Positions 49,112 through 58,459 of a stretch of DNA of 64,000 nt are shown here, in pieces. This DNA is from Pseudomonas sp. BSw22131 (lineage in GTDB: Bacteria; Pseudomonadota; Gammaproteobacteria; Pseudomonadales; Pseudomonadaceae), in assembly GCF_026810445.1 (NCBI RefSeq), contig NZ_CP113949.1:2728001-2792000 (forward strand). Reading direction: 5' to 3'. Position 1 is the stretch's first letter, and each line of letters starts with the position of its first letter. The position numbers and the translations under genes were made by a program. The notes beneath the pieces are model-generated. The model was not told where the DNA came from. It did no database searches and saw nothing but the letters and a program-made list of their open reading frames with translations.

Positions 49112-50284
49112 TCAGTCCGCGTGACGAAGCCTGGCAGCTTCATCCGCCAGGCTTCGCTCCAGGCGCGAGAGGCCTTCTTCAAGCATGTCGCGCGGGCAGC
49201 CGAAGTTCAGGCGCACGAACTGCCCGCAGTCTTCGCCGAACTCATGGCCTGCGCTCAGCGCGACCTTGGCGTTCTCCAGGAAAAACTGTTGCGGGTTGTC
49301 CAGCCCCAAGCCCGAGCAGTCCAGCCATGCCAGGTAAGTGCTTTGTGGCACATGCATCTTGATACCCGGCAAACGTGCGCGAACGGCCTCGGCCAGGTAA
49401 TCGCGGTTGCCTTGCAGGTACGCCAGCATCTGCCGCAACCAGTCGGCGCCTTCGCTGTATGCCGCTTGCGTAGCGTCCAGCCCCAACGCATTAACGCTGT
49501 CCACCATCCCCAGACGCCCAGCGTTGAAGCGCTGCCGCAGCTCGGGATTCTGGATCACTGCAAACGCAGTCTTGAGCCCGGCAATGTTCCAGGCCTTGCT
49601 CGCCGACATCAGCGTCACGCTGCGTGACGCGATCTGCGGACTGATTGATGCGATGGGGATATGACGTCTGCCGTCGAACAGGATATCGGCGTGGATTTCA
49701 TCGGAAATGAGCAGCACGTCATGGCGAACGCAGGCGTCGGCAATCAGTTGCAGTTCTTCGTCATGAAACACTTTGCCGAGCGGGTTGTGCGGATTGCTCA
49801 GCAACAACGCGCCAGCATGTTTGAGCGCCTCATCGAGCGCCGCAATGTCCGTGTGGTATTCGCCGTGGGCATCCGCCCGAAGCGGCAGGTCGATGCGCGG
49901 CAGACGCCAATGGGAGGGCGCTTGCAGCAGGGGCGAGTAATTGGGGGTCTGAACCGCGACGCCCGCGCCGCTTGGCACCAATGCGTGCAACGCCATGTTC
50001 ACACCCGGCTCGACACCGGGTAAAAACACCAGGTCTTCTGACTGGATGCGCCACGCGTAAGCGCTCCAGAGGTGCTTGACCAGTGTTTCCCGCAGGCTGT
50101 CCTGAACCACGGCATAGCCCAGCAGTGGATGCTCAAGCCGAGCCTGCAAGGCCGCGAGAATGGCCGGCGCCACGGGGAAGTCCATGTCCGCGACCCACAT
50201 CGGCAGCACGTCGTCGGCGTATTGACTCCATTTCTTGCTGCCCGTCGCGCGGCGTTCGATGGCGGTATTGAAGTTAATCGTCAT
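49112..50284 (-). CDS. patB: PatB/MalY-family PLP-dependent C-S lyase
   Basis: A 390-residue class I/II aminotransferase-fold enzyme of the PatB/MalY group, which cleaves cystathionine or similar C-S bonds to homocysteine, pyruvate and ammonia. Diagnostic are MWVADMDFPV near residue 30, NPHNPLGKVF, ISDEIHADILFDG (PLP-phosphate and Asp that pairs with the pyridine nitrogen) and the PLP lysine K230 in SASKAWNIAGLKTAF. The start MTINFNTAIERR is typical. Full family length. A small upstream frame ending at its start codon is judged non-coding. Sulfur metabolism or a MalY-like regulatory side role are both possible. Confidence 0.93.
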   Translation of the reverse strand: MTINFNTAIERRATGSKKWSQYADDVLPMWVADMDFPVAPAILAALQARLEHPLLGYAVVQDSLRETLVKHLWSAYAWRIQSEDLVFLPGVEPGVNMALHALVPSGAGVAVQTPNYSPLLQAPSHWRLPRIDLPLRADAHGEYHTDIAALDEALKHAGALLLSNPHNPLGKVFHDEELQLIADACVRHDVLLISDEIHADILFDGRRHIPIASISPQIASRSVTLMSASKAWNIAGLKTAFAVIQNPELRQRFNAGRLGMVDSVNALGLDATQAAYSEGADWLRQMLAYLQGNRDYLAEAVRARLPGIKMHVPQSTYLAWLDCSGLGLDNPQQFFLENAKVALSAGHEFGEDCGQFVRLNFGCPRDMLEEGLSRLERSLADEAARLRHAD

Positions 50285-50547
50285 TTCAGTCTCGTATCAG
50301 GCGTAAGGGCCAATTCTGGTGCAGTGGCGCATTGTTGAGAAGCTTGCGTTTCACCGACTGGTAAAAACTCTGACTTGCCGAAGCGCCGGCCCGCGACTGC
50401 ATTACGACCCCCGAATACTTCGCCGCGAATGTCCTGGGCCCGCACGGTTACAGCGTTGAGTTCGTTTGCAAACGCTGGCAGCAAGGGCATTGATGTGGAG
50501 CGGCAGGGCGATGTCGGGTGCGTGGTAGGGTCGATGGTCGGTGGTAA

Positions 50548-51246
50548 TCAAGTCGCCAGCAAATCAGTAATCCACTGAATCTTGCGGACGAGGTCCTGCA
50601 ATTTTTCCTCAGGCAGGGATTGCCGCGCTCGGGCGAGGTGGGTCAGGGTTTTCTGTTTCTGACGCAACCTGCGCTGCCACTTGAGCAGGAAAGCCGGGCT
50701 GCGTGCCTGCATTTGCAGCGGGCCGAAGTACAGCTCCTGGTCGCTGTACATGACCGGTCCGACACGCTCGGCGACGATGATTTCGTAGTCAAACCGGTTT
50801 TCCCGGAGCACTTCCTCGTGAACAAGGCGATAGCCGTTTTCCATCAACCATTGGCGCAGCGGTTGCTCGCCGCCGTTGGGTTGCAGGATCAGACGCTCCT
50901 TGCCGTTCAGGCGCACCTTGCCCTCGTCGAGAATGTCGCGAATGGTCTCGCCGCCCATGCCGCAGAGACTGATCGCGGTGATGCAGTCCTCGGGCTGGAT
51001 CGCCTCCAGACCGTTGGCCAGACGCACGATGATCAACGACTCGAAACCGTTTTCCCGAACGTTGCGTTCAGCCGAGAGCATCGGCGTCAGCGCCACTTCG
51101 CCCGCCACGGCTGCGACGATGACGCCACGTCGCATCAGCGCCACCGGCAGGTAGCCGTGGTCCGAGCCGATGTCAGCCAGTCGGGCGCCTTCAGGCACCT
51201 GAGCCGCCACGCGCTCAAGACGCGCAGACAATGTGTGTTCGTTCAA
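50548..51246 (-). CDS. trmK: tRNA (adenine-22-N1)-methyltransferase TrmK
   Basis: A Rossmann-fold SAM-dependent methyltransferase of about 232 residues that methylates N1 of A22 in tRNA. SAM-binding motif I is LADIGSDHGYLPVALM, followed by the acidic strand end AGEVALTPMLSAERN, then ITAISLCGMGGETI and LILQPNGGEQPLRQWLMENGY, all characteristic of TrmK/YqfN (COG2384). The start is taken as TTG at 51246 (MNEHTLSARLERV), the usual N-terminus, with AAAAGGGG upstream; a GTG at 51279 is the alternative. It is better known in Gram-positives but widespread in Pseudomonas. Confidence 0.88.
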   Translation of the reverse strand: MNEHTLSARLERVAAQVPEGARLADIGSDHGYLPVALMRRGVIVAAVAGEVALTPMLSAERNVRENGFESLIIVRLANGLEAIQPEDCITAISLCGMGGETIRDILDEGKVRLNGKERLILQPNGGEQPLRQWLMENGYRLVHEEVLRENRFDYEIIVAERVGPVMYSDQELYFGPLQMQARSPAFLLKWQRRLRQKQKTLTHLARARQSLPEEKLQDLVRKIQWITDLLAT

Positions 51247-51533
51247 CGCCAGCCCCTTTTCAACATCAACCTCCGGCACAGCAGGCCGGGCGGGACGCGA
51301 TTCTGTGCGGCAATGCAGCAGATTTCAACGCGCGGGTCGTTATGGCCAGGCCTGTGGGGCGCACGGGTTAGGGTCGAGGGCAGCATTTCGGGCTTGTGCG
51401 CTGGCGCTGTCGCAGTAGATTTACCTATGCTGGCGGCACCACTGCTTGTCGAGAATGACCCTCACCCGTAGGACATCGCCGACTTATCTGAGCGTCGAGC
51501 AAACGACGCTGTATCCGTTTCGAGGTTATTGCC

Positions 51534-52097
51534 ATGGCCATTCAATCACGCCTCACACCGCTGCACGAAGCGAGCATGGACGACGCCCAGCGCGCCGTGC
51601 TCAAGGAGATCGTCAGCGGCCCGCGAGGCAATCTGGACGGCCCGTTTCTGGCCTGGATTCACAGCCCGGCGCTGGCTGATCACGCCCAGCGACTGGGCGC
51701 GTTCTGTCGGTATGGGACGCGTCTTGAGTTACGCCTCACCGAACTGGCCATCCTCTTTACTGCCGCCTGGTGGCAGTCCCAGGCCGAGTGGCAGATCCAC
51801 GAGCCCATCGCGCGCTCGGCGGGCGTGTCGGAGGCAGTTATCGACGCGCTACACAAGCAGACGCTGCCACCGTTTACTCGGGACGACGAGCGTTTGATCT
51901 ATGGATTCGGCAAGGCGTTGTATGAGACCCGACGTATCGACGACGACCTTTACGCGCAGGCGGTGCAGGCGTTTGGAGAGCCCGCGGTTGTCGAACTGAC
52001 CGGGTTGTTGGGGTATTACGCACTGGTGGCGATGACCCTGAACGTATTCGCCGTGCGCCGGGGCTCCGAGGAGCCGCTGCCGTTTGATGAGCCGTAG
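51534..52097 (+). CDS. Carboxymuconolactone decarboxylase family protein
   Basis: A 187-residue all-helical CMD-family protein: start MAIQSRLTPLHEASMDDAQR, and a core containing FLAWIHSPALADHAQRLGAFCRYGTRLELRLTELAILFTAAWW (landmarks: R.TELAIL, then a Gln-Ser-Gln-Ala-Glu-Trp-Gln-Ile-His box). The redox CxxC plus His of AhpD is not present, so peroxidase activity is unlikely. Relatives decarboxylate gamma-carboxymuconolactone or have unknown roles. GAGG precedes the ATG. No aromatic-degradation neighbours. Confidence 0.85.
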   Translation: MAIQSRLTPLHEASMDDAQRAVLKEIVSGPRGNLDGPFLAWIHSPALADHAQRLGAFCRYGTRLELRLTELAILFTAAWWQSQAEWQIHEPIARSAGVSEAVIDALHKQTLPPFTRDDERLIYGFGKALYETRRIDDDLYAQAVQAFGEPAVVELTGLLGYYALVAMTLNVFAVRRGSEEPLPFDEP

Positions 52098-52204
52098 CGG
52101 CGGTCTCAGGGATTGGATCTGGCCGAACGTCTCGCGAATGAATTCGCTCCTGCAGGTTCTACGTACGGCCAGGATCGCCCATACACCCTAAAACTACAGG
52201 CTAT

Positions 52205-52284
52205 CTGTAGGCGCGAATCCATTCACGCGGCGTCAGCTCGGGTTCAACACGCAAGCCGCCTCGCCAACACGTTGGCGCCTACAG
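52205..52284. repeat. REP/BIME-type inverted repeat
   Basis: Outer arms CTGTAGGCGC (52205) and GCGCCTACAG (52275) are perfect, and an inner hairpin CGCCAAC-AC-GTTGGCG sits at 52262-52277. Same family as 10231-10326. Located between the CMD gene and the chemoreceptor, which converge. Confidence 0.8.
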
Positions 52285-52295
52285 AGGCCGAGGGC

Positions 52296-53945
52296 TCAGG
52301 CACGTTTCGCGGTGTTGAAATACGCGACCTTCTGCGTGAGACGATCCGCCAGCTGCGTCAGCTCCAGACTGGCGGCAGCCACTTGGTGCGAACCGGTCGC
52401 CGATTGCACGGTTGAACCGTGAATACGATTGATGTTGAGTGAAACGTCCTCGGCAACGGTGCTTTGCTGCATGGATGCACTGGCGATCTGTGCGTTCATG
52501 TGGTTGATTGCGCCCACTTCCTGACTGATCTTGGACAGCGCGCCCTGAGCGTTACGTGTTTGCTCCACGGTTCGGTTCGCCAGCTCGCAGCTATCACGCA
52601 TCGTCTGCACTGCGGTCACTGTACCGGTCTGCAAGGTGCTGATCATTTCACGGATATCTTGCGTCGACTGTTGTGTGCGGTTGGCCAGTGAGCGAACTTC
52701 ATCGGCCACCACTGCAAATCCTCGCCCATGCTCGCCAGCCCGCGCCGCTTCGATAGCGGCGTTGAGCGCCAGTAGATTGGTCTGGGAGGCGATTGAATTG
52801 ATCACTTCGATGACCGACTCTATCTGTTCGCTCTGAGTGGACACCTGCTCGACCGTCCTAGTGGTTTCAACCAGCGAACTGGCCAGTTGCTCAACTGCCA
52901 GGGTGGTGCTCGCAACCAACTGGTTGCCACTTTCAACTTCGTTGTCTGCCTGGCGGGCGGCGTCGGCCGCCTGAGCTGCGTAACCCGACACCTCGCTGGC
53001 AGTGGCGGCCAGTTGAGTGATCGCCGCCGCAACCTGTTCCGCTTCGCGGGTTTGCAGGCCAATGTGTTCGTTGTTGGTGGACGAAGTCGCGGACAGCAGC
53101 GTTGACGAGTCGGTGACCTCCCGGGCAGCTTCACGCACTTGAGTGATGGTGTCAGCCAGGCGCATCAGCGCGGTTTTCAGGACGCCCATTACGCTGTTGG
53201 GGTAAGCCGTCTCGATGCGCTGCTGCAAATCTCTCGCAGCCAATCGCTGAATGGCGTGCGCAACCTCGGCAGGCTCCGCGCCCAGCGTCGATTTGACAAA
53301 CCGAATGATAAACGCCGACAGGATGATGCTCAGCAGTAGCGCGACCGCGGTGGCTACCAGCATCAAGCCACGAAACTGGCTGGCGGTGGCTTGCACTGAG
53401 TCCAGTTGGGACTTGATCGAAGCCTCTTCATGGTCGATCAGCAGGTTGATGCGTTTGAGCCATTCGCTGTAGCTGGCCGATGTCTGGTTCAGCAACAGCG
53501 CCCGCGCTCCGGCAATATCACCGCTGCGCCTTAAGGTGACCAACGTAGTGGTGGCGGCCAGCGTTTGCTTCTCAATGTCTTTGATGTCACTCAACAACGC
53601 TTGCTCGCGCGCAGACACCCCCGGTCCTTTGAACAGCTGGTCCATTGCCACAGCAGAATCGGTGTAGGCCTTTTCCAGTTGGCTGACTTCGTTCAAGTGC
53701 AGTTCCAAGTCTTGGGTGTTATCAACCAGGACCGCATCACGTATGGCAATCGCCCGGTTATGTACGCTGCCACGAAAGTTGATGGCATAACGCTGAACCT
53801 TGGCGGCGTTCTGGCCAACGTCCTCAAGCGTGGATTCGATAAAGCCTACCCGCTGGATACCGACAGCCGTTATCAGGATAAGAAGAGAAACCACGGCCGC
53901 AAAGCCAAGGCCTATGCGGGCGCTGAGTGGAATGGGGGTTTTCAT
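52296..53945 (-). CDS. Methyl-accepting chemotaxis protein
   Basis: A 549-residue chemoreceptor: TM1 (about 10-30), a four-helix-bundle ligand domain (35-190) preceding TM2 (about 192-212), a HAMP linker ([21 protein letters not shown] with the extra aromatic-site Asp replaced) and the cytoplasmic signalling domain (about 270-549), whose tip reads [32 protein letters not shown], the CheW/CheA contact found in all MCPs (shown by its ends). Methylation-helix glutamates/glutamines are visible ([20 protein letters not shown]). No C-terminal CheR pentapeptide. The ligand is unknown; the start lacks a good ribosome-binding site. Confidence 0.94.
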   Translation of the reverse strand: MKTPIPLSARIGLGFAAVVSLLILITAVGIQRVGFIESTLEDVGQNAAKVQRYAINFRGSVHNRAIAIRDAVLVDNTQDLELHLNEVSQLEKAYTDSAVAMDQLFKGPGVSAREQALLSDIKDIEKQTLAATTTLVTLRRSGDIAGARALLLNQTSASYSEWLKRINLLIDHEEASIKSQLDSVQATASQFRGLMLVATAVALLLSIILSAFIIRFVKSTLGAEPAEVAHAIQRLAARDLQQRIETAYPNSVMGVLKTALMRLADTITQVREAAREVTDSSTLLSATSSTNNEHIGLQTREAEQVAAAITQLAATASEVSGYAAQAADAARQADNEVESGNQLVASTTLAVEQLASSLVETTRTVEQVSTQSEQIESVIEVINSIASQTNLLALNAAIEAARAGEHGRGFAVVADEVRSLANRTQQSTQDIREMISTLQTGTVTAVQTMRDSCELANRTVEQTRNAQGALSKISQEVGAINHMNAQIASASMQQSTVAEDVSLNINRIHGSTVQSATGSHQVAAASLELTQLADRLTQKVAYFNTAKRA

Positions 53946-54239
53946 GAGGAGGACTCGCGGGATCTGTTACGTAACACGCGATATCAATGCGCCATCTTTT
54001 CGTGTGATCGCAAAGGTATTTCAGGGTCTTGCCATTGCCTAATTGATCGTCTCTACCATATGCATGTCTTCATGCTATGGAACTATCCTGATATGCACAT
54101 CTTTCCATGCAATGCAGCACTACGTGGCTGTAGTAGCATGATTCGCCTCAGGGGGCAAAGCCTTCTGCAAAGGACGCAGCGGCCACGATCGTACAAGTTG
54201 ATCGTTCAAGGCAATGGCTCAACATGACGGAGACTCACC

Positions 54240-54956
54240 GTGTCATCTGCTGAAAATTTCCCCTACCAGCTTAGCCTCAACGAGGTATGGGCAGGCTTCA
54301 AAAGCCTGCTGCCCATCTCTTTTTTTGTCATTGTTTTTGGCGTGGCGTTCGGTCTTGCCGCCGTTCAGGCAGGGCTTGAAGAAACCTCGATTGTCGCCAT
54401 GAGCACCTTGGTGTTTGCAGGCGCCTCGCAGTTTGCCGTGCTCAAGTTGTGGGGCGATCAGGTGCCGCTTATTCCGCTGATCGTTACCGTCTTCGCGATC
54501 AACGCGCGGCATTTGCTCATGGGGGCGAGCCTGTATCCATGGCTGCGCGAGCTGCCTCGGGCCAAACGCTATGGCGTAATGCTCGTGGTCTCGGACGCCA
54601 ACTGGGCAATGTCGATGCAGGCGTTCGGTCGTGGCGAGTCGGGACTGGGTTTGCTCTTCGGCGGCGGTATCGCGCTTTGGGCAGCCTGGTCGCTGGGCAG
54701 CTGGATGGGCATTTATTTCGGAAGCGCGATCCACGATCCCGTCAGTTGGGGGCTGGACATGGTGATGGGATGTTTTCTGCTCGCGATGGTGATTGGCGGA
54801 CAGAAAAGCCTGCGCATGGTGGTCATCTGGACAGTCGCGGCTTGCTCATCACTGCTGGCCTACCGGTATCTGCCGGAAAACAGCCACGTGGTCGTGGGTG
54901 CGCTGGCCGGCGGGATTCTGGGGGCTATATGGCTGGAGAAGAAGCATGAACATTGA
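54240..54956 (+). CDS. azlC: AzlC-family branched-chain amino-acid exporter, large subunit
   Basis: A 238-residue membrane protein of the AzlC/BrnF family with about seven helices: GFKSLLPISFFVIVFGVAFG near the N-terminus, the conserved FAGASQFAVL and NARHLLMGASLYPWL motifs and a C-terminal GGILGAIWLEKK. It exports valine, isoleucine, leucine or methionine together with the small AzlD subunit encoded next. The start is a GTG at 54240 with GGAG upstream. The end overlaps azlD by 11 bases. Confidence 0.92.
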   Translation: MSSAENFPYQLSLNEVWAGFKSLLPISFFVIVFGVAFGLAAVQAGLEETSIVAMSTLVFAGASQFAVLKLWGDQVPLIPLIVTVFAINARHLLMGASLYPWLRELPRAKRYGVMLVVSDANWAMSMQAFGRGESGLGLLFGGGIALWAAWSLGSWMGIYFGSAIHDPVSWGLDMVMGCFLLAMVIGGQKSLRMVVIWTVAACSSLLAYRYLPENSHVVVGALAGGILGAIWLEKKHEH

Positions 54957-55254
54957 GTCGGGCGGTTACGGTACTTTGATCATCGTGCTGATAATGGCAG
55001 TGGTGACGCTGGCGACGCGATGGGGCGGGGTCTTCGTGATGTCGTTTGTGCCGATCAGCTATCGGGTCCAGATGTTCATCAGCGCGATGTCGGGATCAGT
55101 GCTTGTGGCAGTGCTCGCCCCCTTGGCTGTCACCGGTGACAACGGCGCACGGCTGGCATTGCTGACCACGGCGGGAGTGATGTTGCTGACCAAAAAGCCG
55201 CTTGCGGCCATTACTGCGGGGATTGTCGCCGCTGCTTTGTTTCGGCAGCTTTGA
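54946..55254 (+). CDS. azlD: AzlD-family exporter, small subunit
   Basis: A 102-residue, four-helix partner of AzlC: MNIESGGYGTLIIVLIMAVV, TLATRWGGVFVMSF (the conserved R/GG of AzlD helix 1-2), VLVAVLAPLAV and a TKKPLAAITAGIVAAAL end. The ATG at 54946 lies within the last codons of azlC, so translation is coupled. A longer in-frame reading starts inside azlC and is not used. Confidence 0.92.
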   Translation: MNIESGGYGTLIIVLIMAVVTLATRWGGVFVMSFVPISYRVQMFISAMSGSVLVAVLAPLAVTGDNGARLALLTTAGVMLLTKKPLAAITAGIVAAALFRQL

Positions 55255-55276
55255 ATTGAGTCCGGACGTTGGGCTG

Positions 55277-55636
55277 TTACTGATCGGTCACGGCTCGACC
55301 TCGACCATCAGCGAACTGATCGCCAGGATAACCGCGTGCCTTGAGGGCATGGATCTCGCCACAGCTGTCGTCCAATTGCGCAGGCGTGTAGGCCAGATCG
55401 AACCAGCAAACGCCGTCCACAATCGGACGCTCACACGGCGAGGCGCCAAACGCCCATGCCAGATCGCCAAACTCAGGCTCGAAGAACACCACGGTTTCAG
55501 AACTGAACGTATTAAGAGTGAGCGTGAAAGGCGATTGTGCTTTGGGGCAAAGTTCATAGCGTAATTGTTCAAGCCAGTTCAACGACTGGTAAACGCTTTC
55601 GCCGTATCCCAAGGATTTGCTGTGCCAGTTGCGCAT
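55277..55636 (-). CDS. Hypothetical protein
   Basis: An open frame of 119 codons beginning MRNWHSKSLGYGESVYQSL and ending GRGRAVTDQ. Its composition is protein-like (mixed polar and aromatic, with LTLNTFSSETVVFFEPEFGD and VCWFDLAYTPAQLDD resembling beta strands), and no overlapping better candidate exists; a competing 94-codon frame looks poorer. No ribosome-binding site precedes the ATG and no family was recognised. It converges with azlD. It could be a cytosolic protein of unknown function or a chance frame. Confidence 0.45.
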   Translation of the reverse strand: MRNWHSKSLGYGESVYQSLNWLEQLRYELCPKAQSPFTLTLNTFSSETVVFFEPEFGDLAWAFGASPCERPIVDGVCWFDLAYTPAQLDDSCGEIHALKARGYPGDQFADGRGRAVTDQ

Positions 55637-55762
55637 ATCGGTTCACGGAGGTTGGTGGGTACTAATGTCGGACGAAATGGTTGAGCATTCGTTCAGTGAT
55701 TAATGACCAGCGCCTGACAAACGCGATCACCGCAACCGCGCATCGATATTGGCAGCGAGCAG

Positions 55763-55780
55763 CGATACCAGTTGGTATCG
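55763..55780. promoter_or_regulatory. 18-bp palindrome upstream of the hybrid kinase
   Basis: CGATACCA-GT-TGGTATCG, perfect 8-bp arms around a 2-bp centre, 124 bp before the kinase start. It looks like a dimeric regulator site; the binding protein is unknown. Region 55637-55903 has no gene. Confidence 0.45.
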
Positions 55781-55903
55781 TGTCGTGCATTTTTTTGAGT
55801 CGCGCGGGTCGGGTGCGATGTCTGTAAAAGACGCTGGCTTGGGATGAGCCGAATTGAGCTCTTCAGACTTTCGAGTAACACCCAGGATGAGTATTGAGCC
55901 CAT

Positions 55904-58270
55904 ATGCGGTTGAACCCATTGAATTTGCTTCTGGTTGAAGACAGCCCCCGCGATGTCGAGCTGATACTCATGGCGCTGGAAAAATTTGGCCTGCAGATCG
56001 ACCCTGTGGTTGTTTACGATCACCACGGTGCGCGGGCGGCGCTGGAGCGTAGCCGATTTGATGTGATTGTCTGCGATTTCATCTTGCCCTCATCTTCCGG
56101 CATTCATGTGCTCGACGTCGCCAAAGAGATCGCGCCCGACACGCCCTTTATCTTCCTGTCCGGGATGTTTGGCCAACAGAAAGCCGTCGAAACCATGCGC
56201 CTGGGCGCCGTCGATTACGTCCTCAAGCAAAACCTCAACCTGCTGCCCAAGGCGGTCAAGCGTGCCGTTATCGAAGTCTTCGAGCGTCAACGGCGGCGGG
56301 ACGCCGAAACCGCGCTGGAAGAAATCAAGGCTCGGGCACAGCTGGCTATTGAAGCCGCAGACATGGGTGTCTGGGAGCTGGACCTGAAAACCAATGCGGT
56401 GATTTGGGATGAACGGTGTAAGGCGCTCTATGAACTGCCGCCCAATGCCATGCTGGACGCGGATCAGGTTATCGGACTCTGCCACCCCGATGACACGGCG
56501 ATACTGGCCGCCAAAGTTGACGAAGCCCTCGGCCAGGAATCCGATTTCCACGTTGAATACCGAATACTGCTGCCGGGTGATCGGATCCGCTGGCTGCTGT
56601 CCAATGGTCGCTCGATCTTCAAGGACGGCCAATGCGTGAGGTTTTCTGGCGTGATCCAGGACATCAGCGAACGCCGAAAAGCCACGCAAGCGTTGGTGCA
56701 GCTCAATGAAACCCTGGGGGAGCGCGTCGAGCAGCGCACACGCGAGCGAGACCGCACCTGGGAACTGTCCCGCGAGTTGCTGGCGGTATTGCGCTTCGAC
56801 ATGACGCCCGTTGCGTTCAATCCGGCGTGGGAGTCGGCCTTGGGCTGGTCGCGTGAGCACATCAGCGGCTTGCGATTGTGGGAGTTGATTCACCCGCTAG
56901 ACCTTGACGCCACGATCAGGGAAACCCAGAGCATCTCCAGCGGCAACGTCTCCACCCGGTTCGTCAACCGGATGCGTCATTCGAACGGGGATTTCCGTTG
57001 GCTGTCCTGGACCATCGTCCCGGAGGACGGCCTGATGTACGCCGCTGTGCGGGACATTACAGATGAACGTACGATCGTCGACGAGTTGGCGGCCACCAAC
57101 CTTCGCTTGCGCGAGCAGATCGAGCAGCGGGAAAAGGTTGAGGCCGAGCTTCAGCAAATGCAGCGCCTTGAAGTGGTGGGACAATTGACGGCAGGCGTGG
57201 CACATGATTTCAATAATCTTCTCACCGTCATCCTGACCAGTGCCTCGCTGGCAATGAAGGCCATCGACCGTGGCGTGACGGACAGAGTCAAGCCCCGTCT
57301 TCAGCACATCAAGGACGCCGGCGAGCGGGGCGCCAAACTGACTGCCCAACTGCTCTCCTTTTCCCGCCGTCAGCGGCTGGCCCCGACCGCCATCAATCTG
57401 AACGCGACTGTCGAAGGCATGAGGAATCTTCTGGTCAAGGCGATGGGCGCAAGCGTCTGGTTTGAAACCTCTCTGGCGCAAGACTTGTGGACGGCTTCTG
57501 CCGACCCGACGCAAACCGAAATGATCATCCTCAACCTGGCGATCAATGCCCGCGACGCCATGGTCGCGGGGGGCTCTCTTCATCTGCGCACCTATAACGA
57601 AGTGGTTGAGTGGCCTGCTCAGCGTCCCGGGCACCCGGAACCGGGCAACTATGTGGTGATCTCCGTGCGCGATACCGGCAGCGGGATGAGTCCCGAGACG
57701 CTGGCGAAGGCGTTCGAACCGTTCTTCACCACCAAGGAGGTCGGCAAGGGCTCGGGGCTTGGACTGGCGCAGGTATTCGGCTTCGCCAAACAGTCGGGAG
57801 GCGGCGTGCGCATCGAGACGGCGGTGGAACAAGGCACTACGGTGTTTGTGTACCTGCCGAGCATGGGTTGTGTTCCGCTCGCCGCAGTTCGCCCCGCGCC
57901 ACCCGAAATCGAGCCGCACAACGGCACCCGCGCGACGATCATGCTGGTCGATGACGATGAGGCGGTGCGCAGCGTGACGGCGATGATGCTGGAGTCCATG
58001 GGTTACAACGTGGTTCAGGTGGCAGATGGCGCACGCGCCATCACTCAGGTGGATGGTCGCATTGATCTGGTGTTGTCCGATTACGCCATGCCCGGCATGA
58101 ACGGTGCTGAACTGGCAGCACTGGTTGCAGCCGCTCACCCCACATTGCCGGTGATCTTCATCACAGGCTACGCAGATACCGATGTGCTCGGGCTGGCGGG
58201 CGCGTCCGTCATCCAGAAACCGTTTTCCGAGCATGATCTCCAGGCAAAGATTTCGGCGGCGCTGGCCTAG
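55904..58270 (+). CDS. Hybrid sensor kinase: REC-PAS-PAS-HisKA-HATPase-REC
   Basis: A 788-residue cytosolic signalling protein with no membrane segment. REC1 (about 6-125) has phosphoacceptor D58 in VIVCDFILPS and the Lys/Thr switch residues. PAS1 is at about 145-262 (IEAADMGVWELDLKTNAVIW) and PAS2 at about 285-395 (FNPAWESALGWSREHI). HisKA has H434 in GVAHDFNNLLTVI. HATPase (530-645) has ILNLAINARDAM and RDTGSGMSP. REC2 (672-788) has D726 in LVLSDYAMPGMNG. Starting with a receiver means another kinase may switch it; PAS domains sense a small molecule or redox state. Its output partner is not nearby. The start has AGGAT upstream. Confidence 0.95.
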   Translation: MRLNPLNLLLVEDSPRDVELILMALEKFGLQIDPVVVYDHHGARAALERSRFDVIVCDFILPSSSGIHVLDVAKEIAPDTPFIFLSGMFGQQKAVETMRLGAVDYVLKQNLNLLPKAVKRAVIEVFERQRRRDAETALEEIKARAQLAIEAADMGVWELDLKTNAVIWDERCKALYELPPNAMLDADQVIGLCHPDDTAILAAKVDEALGQESDFHVEYRILLPGDRIRWLLSNGRSIFKDGQCVRFSGVIQDISERRKATQALVQLNETLGERVEQRTRERDRTWELSRELLAVLRFDMTPVAFNPAWESALGWSREHISGLRLWELIHPLDLDATIRETQSISSGNVSTRFVNRMRHSNGDFRWLSWTIVPEDGLMYAAVRDITDERTIVDELAATNLRLREQIEQREKVEAELQQMQRLEVVGQLTAGVAHDFNNLLTVILTSASLAMKAIDRGVTDRVKPRLQHIKDAGERGAKLTAQLLSFSRRQRLAPTAINLNATVEGMRNLLVKAMGASVWFETSLAQDLWTASADPTQTEMIILNLAINARDAMVAGGSLHLRTYNEVVEWPAQRPGHPEPGNYVVISVRDTGSGMSPETLAKAFEPFFTTKEVGKGSGLGLAQVFGFAKQSGGGVRIETAVEQGTTVFVYLPSMGCVPLAAVRPAPPEIEPHNGTRATIMLVDDDEAVRSVTAMMLESMGYNVVQVADGARAITQVDGRIDLVLSDYAMPGMNGAELAALVAAAHPTLPVIFITGYADTDVLGLAGASVIQKPFSEHDLQAKISAALA

Positions 58271-58328
58271 TTCCCCGACTTGATGATGGGCGACTCTAGC
58301 GTCGTCCACAGCGTTGGATCTCCTTTTT

Positions 58329-58402
58329 GTAGCCCCCCGAGGCTACTCGCTTGGATGTAGCCTTTGGAGGTTACATTTTAAAATGTAGCCTCTTTAGGCT
58401 AC
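58329..58402. repeat. Three phased 18-bp palindromes upstream of the satD-like operon
   Basis: GTAGCC-CCCCGA-GGCTAC (58329), GTAGCC-TTTGGA-GGTTAC (58357, one mismatch) and GTAGCC-TCTTTA-GGCTAC (58385) recur at exactly 28 bp, each an 18-bp palindrome plus a 10-bp spacer; the second spacer ATTTTAAAAT is itself palindromic. The third copy is followed by a T-run and ends 18 bp before a -10-like TATAGT (58421), so it would overlap the -35 region. Two more copies, again 28 bp apart, follow the operon. These are probable operator sites for the downstream HTH protein; transcription termination for the kinase gene is the alternative. Confidence 0.85.
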
Positions 58403-58459
58403 TTTTTTTCGCACATGGCCTATAGTGATGAAACCGCTCCGATGATTCAGGATGTGTCC

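Noticed and set aside
48861..49124. Open frame reading HRHRHRHR through the GGCATC repeat
   Set aside because: Low-complexity product with no start context; the Ala-Ser frame gives a more protein-like sequence after the repeat.
50281..50490. 69-codon open frame ending in an ATGA overlap with patB
   Set aside because: No ribosome-binding site, no family features; the overlap is likely accidental.
54060..54125. ATATGCATGTCTTCATG and ATATGCACATCTTTCCATG direct repeat before azlC
   Set aside because: Short and degenerate; could be chance in an AT-rich spacer.
58329..58402. Short repeats with regular spacing, considered as a CRISPR array
   Set aside because: Units are 18-bp palindromes with only 10-bp spacers, and arms vary; real CRISPR spacers are about 30 bp. 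No cas genes are present.
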